From: DASVNK01 sp964478815
GTDB lineage: Bacteria; Verrucomicrobiota; Verrucomicrobiia; Limisphaerales; SXQI01
DNA length: 64,000 nucleotides
NCBI GenBank assembly: GCA_964478815.1
Contig: CAYZKY010000005.1
Coordinates: 17,870 to 81,869 of the forward strand
Reading direction: 5' to 3'
In this document: one piece after another, positions 1-8,800 of the stretch
How the letters are laid out: every line of letters starts with the position of its first letter
Position numbering within the stretch: the first letter of the stretch is position 1
Position numbers and translations under genes: made by a program
The notes under the pieces: generated by a model
What the model was told of the DNA's origin: nothing
The model's input: only the letters and a program-made list of their open reading frames with translations
Databases searched by the model: none

Positions 1-3000
1 CCACTTCTCGGATGATCGGGAAACGGCGGTCGGGGAACCGCTGGGCGGCGGCGCTGCGGGCGAATTCAATCAGCATCGCGCCGGGCAGGATCTTCTGCCC
101 TTCGATAACGTGATCCTTGAAGTAGAACTCTTCTCCGGAAAGCGAAAGGGTCGGGTTCATGTCTGAAGGAGCGGCTGCAGATTCCGGGGGTGGCGGCGGT
201 GTGGCTTTGAGTCGAACGGTGTCGTCGAGCCAATAGCGTTGGCGATCAAAGGGGTAGCTGGGCAGGGTAACCTTCCAGGGGCGTTCTCCAGCGATGAGGC
301 CTGGCCAGCGAATGGTATGGCCTGATTGCCAGAGTGTGCCGAGGGACATCAGCATTTGGGCGGCTTCTGAGCCGGCACGGCCCGAAGCGGGCAGGGACGA
401 TAGCAACTTCGTTCCCGCCGCGACATCGAGCGCCGACTGGGCGGAAGCGCCGCCACCGATCTCGATAATGGTTTGCGTGTCGGAGCCGGAGAGCGAGGAG
501 ATGGGCGAACCGGCCGCGGCCGGTAATTCCGAGTAAGCGGCCCAAGCTGACGGATCGGTCCATGCACCCGTAAAGCCCGGACATTCGAGAGCCACCTTCG
601 GAGGACCGAGCGCGGCCTTTCTAAATGCATCGGCGATCTTCTCGGAATTTAAAGTGATCCCGTTGGAGCCGGCGACGGCTTCGACGGTTACGAGGGCGGG
701 CAGCAAATCCTCCATGGAAGCAACACCCGTGGTCAGAGCCGCGGCATAAGCGCCCGTACCCAGACCGACGACACGATTTGGTCGGACGCCCCAAGATTCC
801 CAAAGGAGACCGATCGCGTGGCCGAGTGCGGCGCGCATGGCCGCGCGCCCGGACTGAAGAGACGGCGCGGGCTTGCTTTGGAAAAACCAATCGAGAGGAG
901 TGCGACCGAGCAACGGCGTAAGTATGTTCGCGGCGCGATCGAGCGCTTGTCGGACAACCGGCTCCTGCCGGTAGAGTTCCTCGCCCGATCCCGGCGAAAG
1001 CTCGCCCGTAAATAGAAAGGCAACGTCCGCTTCGGAAGCATCCGTGGCGCGGACGAACATCGGAGGGTTTTCGAGGGAGGCCTGCGCATGGCATCGATCG
1101 TTCACGACGAGAAATGCCCGCCAATCGAACGACTTCCGCCCGGCCTGCAGTGTGTAGGCGACATCGGCCAAGGAATATTCCGCGTGGGTCCCGAGGTGAT
1201 GCGCGAGATTCAAGCAGAGCTTCTCGCCAGCCGCCGGTGCCTTCGCTGAGAGCGGCAGCAGCCGCCACGCGCGCGCTTCGGGTTGTCGTCTAATCTCCGG
1301 CGGCTCTTCGAGTATTGCGTGGGCGTTCGTGCCGCCGATTCCAAAGGAACTCACTCCCGCGCGACGCGGGTGGGAAGGGGCCGGCCAGTCCACCAGTTGT
1401 GTGTTTACGAAGAACGGACTGGCTGCGAAGTCGATGTGGGGATTGGGCTGCCCGAAATTAAGGCTCGGCACGAGCGTGCGATCCCGCAAACAGAGCGCCG
1501 CCTTGATAACGCTCGCCACTCCGGCTGCGGTATTGAGATGGCCGACATTGGTTTTAACCGAACCCAGGGCACAACGTGCGGGCTGCGGTCCGGTTCCAAA
1601 AGCTTCGGACAACGCGCGCACCTCGATCGGATCACCCACGGCGGTGCCGGTGCCGTGCGCTTCGATCAGGCCGATGGTGTCTGCCGAGACTCCGGCCTGG
1701 GCGAGGGCCTGCCGGACCACTTCCCTTTGGCCCTGAATGCTGGGAGCCATGTAGTCGACCTTCAGCCCTCCGTCGTTGTTGATTGCGGAACCGCGAATCA
1801 CCGCGTAGATCCGGTCGCCGTCGGCCAGCGCGCGCGACACTGGCTTAAGAACGATCAGAGCCAGGCCATTCGAGAAAACAGTGCCTTCTCCTTTCGCGTC
1901 GAAAGCCCGGCAATGGCCATCGGGGGAGAGCACCATATCCTTCTGATGGAGGTATCCCGCGCGCTGGGGAAAAACAATGGAAACGCCGCCGGCGAGCGCG
2001 GCTTCGCATTCGCCGAACTGGAGGCTACGGCAGGCCAAGTGGATCGCTACCATCGAGCTTGAGCAGGCCGTCTGCACCGCGAAGCTTGGGCCAGTAAGGC
2101 CGAGTTTGTACGAGATGCGTGTCGCCGCGAAGTCCTTGTCGTTGGAAACGAACGCAAGCGAGGCCGCGGCTGCAGAGGATGTCTCGGAAATGGATCGGAG
2201 GTCCGGTTGATAGTAGGTATTGGCGGCGATTCCCGCGAACACGCCGACCCGTCCGCTGAGAACGGCTGGGTCGCACCCGGCATCGTCGAGGGCCTCCTGG
2301 GCGCACTCGAGTAGTAGGCGGTGTTGGGGATCCATCAGCCGGGCGTGGAGCTGCGTATAACCAAAGAAGGCGGGGTCGAAGAATTCCGCATCTTCCAGCA
2401 CACCGCCCGCTTTCACGTAGTTGGGCTTCTTGAGCAGTTCGGGCTCGATGCCGGAAGCGCGCAGCTCCTCATCCGAGAACGGTGTGATTGATTCGACGCC
2501 TTGACGAAGGTTCTGCCAGAACTGCGCGACACTATCCGCGCCGGGAAAGCGTCCGGCCATGCCGACGATGGCGATGCCCTCCGTGATGGTGGTAGGCTTG
2601 AGGACGGGCGGCGTCGTTACTTGGGCAGTGACCTTCGGCTGGCCGGCTCGAATATGCGCGGCGAGGGCTGCTACATTCGGGTGCGCGAAGAGATCGAGCA
2701 ATTCGATGGGGTAACGCTCTTGCATTCGGCGGACAACTTGAGTGGCGAGAAGCGAATGGCCCCCGAGTTCAAAAAAGTTATCGTGCAGGCCAACCTTCTC
2801 GACGCCGAGAGCTTCGGCCCAAATGCGGGCAACCTCTTGCTCCACTAAATCACGGGGTGGGACGAAGGCCGCGGGAGCGGCGTGCTGACGTGCCAGTGCA
2901 GGCAAGGCCTTGCGGTCGACTTTGGCGTTGGGGGTCAGGGGGAAACGTTCCAGAGCCACGAACGAAGCGGGAATCATGTATTCCGGAAGGGACTGGCGGA

Positions 3001-5824
3001 GGAAGTTGCGCAGGTCTGTGTTGCCCGGCATCGGCACCCCCTTTGCAATCAGGCAGGCCACCAGATGGCGCCCGCTGGGGCCTTCATCGGACGCAAAGAC
3101 GGCGGCTTGCGCGATGTCAGGATGCCGCTGCAGTGCGGCCTCGATTTCACCGAGTTCGATGCGAAATCCGCGCAGCTTGATCTGGCTGTCGAGACGGCCT
3201 AGGTAATAGATCGTCCCATCGCGCCCGTGCCGCGCGAGGTCGCCGGTCCGATACAGTCGATTCAAGCCAGTTGGGTCGGCCGGATCTGGCATGAATTTCT
3301 CCGCCGTCAGTTCGGGACGCTGCCAATAGCTGAGCGCCAAGCCATCGCCACCGATGCACAATTCTCCTGGTATACCGATCGGCGTGGGTTGGTTGGAGGC
3401 ATCCAGAATCTGGATCCGAGTATTGGCGATCGGTCGACCAATGGGAACGGGGCCGTCTCCGGGAAGGATTTTGGCGATGACCGAGTAGACTGTTGTCTCC
3501 GTAGGCCCGAACAAATTCCAGAGTTCGGGGGCAAGCGCGAGCAGCCGGTTGGCCAGGGTGCGAGACAGTGCCTCCCCCCCCGCGAATGCGCGAATAGGGA
3601 GCGGTTCCGTCCACCCCGATTCGAGCAGCAATTCCCAAGTGGCTGGCGTGGCTTGCATCACGGTGCAGGCCGAGTCCTTCATGAGGCGCAACAGACGTGC
3701 GCCATCCTTGAGGTATGCTTGCGGCGCGATGACTATTCTGGCTCCAACGATCAGCGGGAGGAAGAGTTCGAGGGTGGCGATATCGAACGATAATGTCGTG
3801 ACCGCGAGCACCGTATCGCTTGAGGCAATGCCCGGTTCTGTCCGGACGCTCCAGAGAAAATTGACCAGAGAGCGATGCGAAATCTCGACGCCTTTCGGCT
3901 TTCCCGTCGAACCAGAGGTGTAAAGGATGTAGGCGGGGCCGCGAAGATCGAAAGGTTTTCGGATTGAATCGGGAACAGAATCGCCGGCTGGGAGATGGTC
4001 GAGGTCGAGACACGGGATCGAAAGTTCCGAGAAGAGATGCTGCCATTTGGCTTGCGCGACGATCACCCCGAGCTGCGCGTCGGAGGCCATGAACCGGAGC
4101 CGTTCGGCTGGGAAAGCAGGATCGAGGGGAATATAAGCTGATCCTAGCAGCATGCTGGAGAGGCTGGCGACGACAAGGTCGACACCGCGATCAAGACAGA
4201 TACCCACGCGAGTGCCCGGTGCTACCCCCATGGACGACATTTGGCAGGCGAGTGCCTGGCAGCGGCGTTCGAGTTCGATATAAGTGAGTTTGAGTTCGCC
4301 GCACTCCACAGCGGTTTTCGTTGGAGTCCGGGCGACCTGTTCGAGGAACAGATTCCAGACGGATTTGTCTTCGGGGAATGCGGCCTTGGTCCGATTCCAT
4401 TCCGCGAGAAGACTGCTCTCCGCGGGTGTCAGCAGAGGAATTCGAACGACCGGTTCTTCCGGGTGCGCGCAAGCTGCCTCGAGGATGATGCGAAAATGTT
4501 CGCTCATCCGGTAAAGGGTCATTCGATCGAACAAGTCAGGATTGAACCGGAAGGCTGCGGTCATGCGGTCTCCCAAATCGAAAAGGTCGAGAGCGAGGTC
4601 GAACTCCCCTTCCTGGTGCAGCCATTCAAAGGGAGGAGGGACGAACTCAAGAGCGTCGCCAAGGTCTCCCGAATCATGGTCGTTGATCCAGGATTCGAAA
4701 TTGAATTCCACTTGGAAGATGGGGGAACGGCTGGGGTCGCGAGGAACTTTGAGTCGTTGTACCAGCAGGGGAAACGGAAAATCCTGGTTTTCGAGCGCGC
4801 CGAGAACCTTGCGCTCGACTCGATGAACAAGCTCACGAAATGAGGGTGCGCCACTGAGATCAGCGCGAATCGGGAGGACATTGACGTAATAGCCGATGCT
4901 CCGTTCGAAACCGGGTTCGGTGCGGCCCATGACCGGCGATCCGACGATAATGTCTTCTTGGCGTGAGTAGCGATGCAGCAACGCGGTGAACGCGCTCAGG
5001 AGCAGGGTGTAGAGTGTGACTCCCTCCGTGCGGGCGAGTTCCTTCAGGTGCCGGGTCATTTCCGCATCGATTTGGAATCGCCAAAGTTCACCTCGGAAAG
5101 AAAGTGCGGCAGGGCGTGGACGATCCAGCGGAAGGTCGAGCAGCGGGAGTTCGCCGGAAAGTTCCTTCTGCCAGTATTCCCACATGGCGGCGCCGTCGCC
5201 TCCGCCGAGGATCTCCTCCTGCCAGGCAACGAATTCCTGATATTGCCGTTCTGAAGCGCCGGGCATCTCTTTTCCGGAATAACTCGTCAGAAAGTTCTCG
5301 ACAAAAACCTTGGCGGAGATGCCGTCGAATATGAGGTGATGGAAGGTGAATAGCAACAAGGCGGACTCAGCTCCACGCCAGTAGAGCGTTGCCCGCCAGA
5401 GGGGAGGCTGGGAAAGCACAAAAGGTCGGCGGCTGGCGGCGCGCATCTGCTGGCGCAGGGCGTTCGGATCAAGTGCGCCCGCATCCACCTCTTCCAACAC
5501 AGGCTGGGCGTGTGGATTGACTATTTGAACAGGCAGGCTGTCCTCGCTTCGGAAGCAAGCGCGCAGGGTTGGGTGCCTGGCGGCCACGGCCGCCAAGGAT
5601 CGGCGAATCGATTCCACATCGGGCGCAGGGCCAAGGGACAGAACGACAGGAAGGTTGTAGGCGTAGTTCTCGGGTGAGAGTTGCGCGAGAAACCAAAGCG
5701 CGCGCTGGCCGTGCGACAACGGAAAGCGCGCCTCAGCGCTTCCCAGCCGGGCACGGAGCAGTGCCTCCAGCCGCGCACGGTTTGCAGCGGTGTCGCGATG
5801 GACGGTAATTCTTGGCGTGTTCAT
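1..5824 (-). CDS. Gene H: hybrid NRPS-PKS, C-A(Gly?)-PCP-KS-decayed AT-DH (partial, 3' end beyond left edge)
   Basis: Open reading frame from an ATG that overlaps the stop of gene G (ATGA) to the window edge, about 1941 codons with no stop; the frame is consistent at every motif I checked. Condensation domain (about 25-455) has HHLIFDG at His162-163. Adenylation domain (about 470-980) has YTSGSTGKPKG near 632, FGPTETT and NAKVDRKAL. By hand alignment to GrsA the pocket residues read D-I-L-Q-F-G-L-V-Y-K, close to the glycine code DILQLGLIWK, so glycine is the likely substrate. PCP Ser is 1024 (GGHS). KS (about 1090-1520) is intact: Cys1254, EAHGTGT, KTNVGHL. Residues about 1590-1850 resemble an AT with FLFTGELS, but the nucleophile motif GHSxG reads GLGTG, so it cannot load malonate. 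A DH begins near 1880 (His1905, HVIEGQKILP). It probably adds glycine to the chain delivered by gene G's last ACP and then extends it. The end of the gene is not seen. Confidence 0.96.
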   Translation of the reverse strand, partial: MNTPRITVHRDTAANRARLEALLRARLGSAEARFPLSHGQRALWFLAQLSPENYAYNLPVVLSLGPAPDVESIRRSLAAVAARHPTLRACFRSEDSLPVQIVNPHAQPVLEEVDAGALDPNALRQQMRAASRRPFVLSQPPLWRATLYWRGAESALLLFTFHHLIFDGISAKVFVENFLTSYSGKEMPGASERQYQEFVAWQEEILGGGDGAAMWEYWQKELSGELPLLDLPLDRPRPAALSFRGELWRFQIDAEMTRHLKELARTEGVTLYTLLLSAFTALLHRYSRQEDIIVGSPVMGRTEPGFERSIGYYVNVLPIRADLSGAPSFRELVHRVERKVLGALENQDFPFPLLVQRLKVPRDPSRSPIFQVEFNFESWINDHDSGDLGDALEFVPPPFEWLHQEGEFDLALDLFDLGDRMTAAFRFNPDLFDRMTLYRMSEHFRIILEAACAHPEEPVVRIPLLTPAESSLLAEWNRTKAAFPEDKSVWNLFLEQVARTPTKTAVECGELKLTYIELERRCQALACQMSSMGVAPGTRVGICLDRGVDLVVASLSSMLLGSAYIPLDPAFPAERLRFMASDAQLGVIVAQAKWQHLFSELSIPCLDLDHLPAGDSVPDSIRKPFDLRGPAYILYTSGSTGKPKGVEISHRSLVNFLWSVRTEPGIASSDTVLAVTTLSFDIATLELFLPLIVGARIVIAPQAYLKDGARLLRLMKDSACTVMQATPATWELLLESGWTEPLPIRAFAGGEALSRTLANRLLALAPELWNLFGPTETTVYSVIAKILPGDGPVPIGRPIANTRIQILDASNQPTPIGIPGELCIGGDGLALSYWQRPELTAEKFMPDPADPTGLNRLYRTGDLARHGRDGTIYYLGRLDSQIKLRGFRIELGEIEAALQRHPDIAQAAVFASDEGPSGRHLVACLIAKGVPMPGNTDLRNFLRQSLPEYMIPASFVALERFPLTPNAKVDRKALPALARQHAAPAAFVPPRDLVEQEVARIWAEALGVEKVGLHDNFFELGGHSLLATQVVRRMQERYPIELLDLFAHPNVAALAAHIRAGQPKVTAQVTTPPVLKPTTITEGIAIVGMAGRFPGADSVAQFWQNLRQGVESITPFSDEELRASGIEPELLKKPNYVKAGGVLEDAEFFDPAFFGYTQLHARLMDPQHRLLLECAQEALDDAGCDPAVLSGRVGVFAGIAANTYYQPDLRSISETSSAAAASLAFVSNDKDFAATRISYKLGLTGPSFAVQTACSSSMVAIHLACRSLQFGECEAALAGGVSIVFPQRAGYLHQKDMVLSPDGHCRAFDAKGEGTVFSNGLALIVLKPVSRALADGDRIYAVIRGSAINNDGGLKVDYMAPSIQGQREVVRQALAQAGVSADTIGLIEAHGTGTAVGDPIEVRALSEAFGTGPQPARCALGSVKTNVGHLNTAAGVASVIKAALCLRDRTLVPSLNFGQPNPHIDFAASPFFVNTQLVDWPAPSHPRRAGVSSFGIGGTNAHAILEEPPEIRRQPEARAWRLLPLSAKAPAAGEKLCLNLAHHLGTHAEYSLADVAYTLQAGRKSFDWRAFLVVNDRCHAQASLENPPMFVRATDASEADVAFLFTGELSPGSGEELYRQEPVVRQALDRAANILTPLLGRTPLDWFFQSKPAPSLQSGRAAMRAALGHAIGLLWESWGVRPNRVVGLGTGAYAAALTTGVASMEDLLPALVTVEAVAGSNGITLNSEKIADAFRKAALGPPKVALECPGFTGAWTDPSAWAAYSELPAAAGSPISSLSGSDTQTIIEIGGGASAQSALDVAAGTKLLSSLPASGRAGSEAAQMLMSLGTLWQSGHTIRWPGLIAGERPWKVTLPSYPFDRQRYWLDDTVRLKATPPPPPESAAAPSDMNPTLSLSGEEFYFKDHVIEGQKILPGAMLIEFARSAAAQRFPDRRFPIIREV

Positions 5825-8800
5825 GAGAACGTGGTCCTGGGGGAGGGGGCTGGCTCAGGGGAAAGCTTGGCCAGCCATGCTTCCACTTCAGCGTCGCTGA
5901 GTCCGGGGAGGCTGGCGAGCAGTCCATTCAAGTCGGATCCTTCTGGGATGCCCTCGGAGACGGGTGCCGCTCCGTTCGCATGATGCTGAGAACCATTCGA
6001 ACCGTTCGAGGAACCCTTGTGCGACAGTTCGATCTCGACAAGCGGGGCGGATGGAGCCTTGGTTTGCTGGGGGCTCGACTGCGCCAATAGCCGGTCGATG
6101 GCTGCTGCGAGATCGTGGAGCGTAGGCGACTGCATCAGCATCTTCAAATCGATCCGGTCGCTTATGCTCCGGCGCAATCGCCGCTGGGCTTGAATCAGCA
6201 GGATCGAGTCGGCGCCGAATGATGCGAGCTTGCGTTTGGGATCGATCTGCGACACGGGAATTTTGAGCAAGCTCGCGAAGAGGTGCCGCAGTTGATCGAG
6301 CGTTTCCGCGCCTGTGGCAGCGGACACTTCCGGCGATTTCGGAGGCGACGCGCTGGAGGCACTGGAGTCTTGAGTCGGAGTCGGCCAGCAGCGAACAGCG
6401 GCAAATGCGTAGCCTGGCAACGGCACAAGTCGGCGCGGACGCCCTGCATGAAGCGTGGCAAACTCGACCGATCCGCCCGTTACCCAATGCGAAGCCATAT
6501 CACAGAGTCGGGTCGTGATATCGAGTTTAGCGGCCGCTCGGCTTGTTTCGACACTTCCCTTCCAGACTCCTTCGGAGTCGAGACTGCCCGCGCGGAAAGC
6601 CTTGAGCCGTGATGCCAACTCCTCCCATGTGCTCGCTTCGATAGCCAACCGATGCGCCATGGCGTCTCGCCCGGTCTGTAAAGTGAGCGCCGCATCCGCC
6701 AGTTCCGGCCGATGCTCGGAGACCCGCTCCAGCCATTCCAGCAGGCTCGCAGCGTAATCTCGGAGTGCTGCGGCGGTGCGCGCCGACAACACAACCAGTT
6801 CCGGCTGCGGCGAGGCTTGAGTTTCTCGATTCGGATTGGGGGAGTCTTCGAGGACCAAGAACGCATTTGTCCCGCCGAACCCAAACGAGTGGATTCCCGC
6901 GCGTCGTGGAAGCGTCGACGGATCGTTTCTGTCGGAGGGGGGCCAAGGCACCAAGCGATCAACGATAATGAACCGGCTGTCGTCGAGGGAAATCGCGGGA
7001 TGAGGGCGCTGGAATCGATGGGTTGCGGGGATCGAATTGTATCGGAACGCGAGCAGAATTTTGATCAACGCCGCAAGCCCGGAGGTCGCTTCGAGATGGC
7101 CGACGTTCGGCTTGAGGCATCCGATGCTGCACTGGCCGGGCAGGTTGACGGCTGGCCCCAATGCCGCTTTGAATGCTTCGATCTCGATGGCGTCTGCGAG
7201 CGGATTGGCCGTCCCGCTTGCTTCCAGGTACGAAATCGTGACCGGGTCTACGTGGGCTTGGCGGCAAACATCCCGAATGAGGCTGGCCTGAGCGGTCGGA
7301 TTCGGCGCGAGCAGAGAAGCAGCGCGTCCACCATGATTCGTGCCAGAGGCAATGATGGAACCATGAATGCGGTGGTTACCGTGGATAGCTGCCGAACGCG
7401 GTTTCAACACGACGGCGCAGACGCCTTCCCCGCGCACATACCCGGCGGCGGACTCATCGAAGGTGCGTGTTTCTCCGTTCGTGGAGAGAATCCCCATCTG
7501 GCTTAGGAGGCAGCCGGGATCTGGCGTAAACATCAGGCTCGCGGCAGCCACAATCGCTTGATCGCACTCCCCTTGCTGGATGGCCCGGCATGCACGGTGC
7601 AGGGCCACCGCTGAGCTTGAGCAGGCAGTATCGATGGTTTCCGAAGGCCCCCGAAAGTTAAACCAATACGAGATGCGGTTGGCCAGGATCGAATGAGCCA
7701 GTCCCGGTCCAGCTTGGGCTTCCCAGCGGCCGGTCAGGAGCTTCTGGTAGTCGCTTGGCTGAGCGGCGACGAAGACCCCGGTTCGCGATTCTGCCACTGC
7801 CGACGGAGGGATTCCGGCATCTTCGAGCGCATGCCAGACAGTTTGAAGCAACAGGCGCTGATGCGGGTCGATCAATTCGGCTTCCGCGGGGGAAATGTTG
7901 AAGAATTCTGGATCGAACAACTCCACTCCGGAAATGAATCCGCCCCATTTGGACAACGTCTTCCCGGGCGAATCGGCCGGATCGCCAAAACAAGCACGCC
8001 AATCCCAGCGCTCGGTGGGCACCTCGGTGATGGCGTCACGTTGCTGGGAGAGCAGTTCCCAGAATTCATCGACGTTGCGGCAACCGGGAAACCGGCCGGC
8101 CATGCCCACTATCGCGATGCTTTCGCGTGCAGCAGTCCCTCGCGCTCCGGGAGCTGGGGCGTTCGAAGCTGCGCGAGCCGCTTGAACAGCTGACACCGGC
8201 ACGCTCGCCGGGATCGAAGCCTGGTTGCTCGAAATGACGGCGGACAGCTTATCCGCGTGTTCCTGGGCCAGGAAGTTGGCGAAGGAGCGCAACGTTGGGT
8301 GCCCAAAGAGGGCGGCGGGCGCCAGCTTGAGCCCAAGTTTGCGGTTTAGCCGCAGCACCAGTTGTGTGAAGAGCATGGAGTCCACACCGAATTCACTAAT
8401 GTAAGTATCGGGACGAAGGCGCGAAGGCTCGATCTCCAGAAGCGGCGCGAGTTCGGCAATCAGCAGTGACTCAACGCGCTCCGCCAACTCAGCGTGGCCT
8501 TGAACTCCGCCAGACACGGATGGAGATTGCCGGGCCGTCAGGCCTGGGTTGAGCAGCGGAAGAACCGCTTCCGATGGCCCGTTAATCACAACGACTTGAG
8601 ATTCATCAAGGCTCAGCGCATCGAGGAACGCCTCCCATCCTTCCTCGTTCTTCAGCGGGCGCAGTTGCAGGATTTGTTCCACTAGCTCCAAGCTTTCCGC
8701 GGGGGGCTTCAATCCGCCTTCCAGCCAATAGGGCCAGTTGATCGCGATCGACCGTCCTTGTCGGCGTCCCGCCTTGCATTCCCTTTCGCGCCAGGCCGCG

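Noticed and set aside
277..1057. A functional cis-acting acyltransferase in gene H
   Set aside because: The GHSxG nucleophile motif is GLGTG in an unambiguous frame, so no acyl-enzyme can form there.
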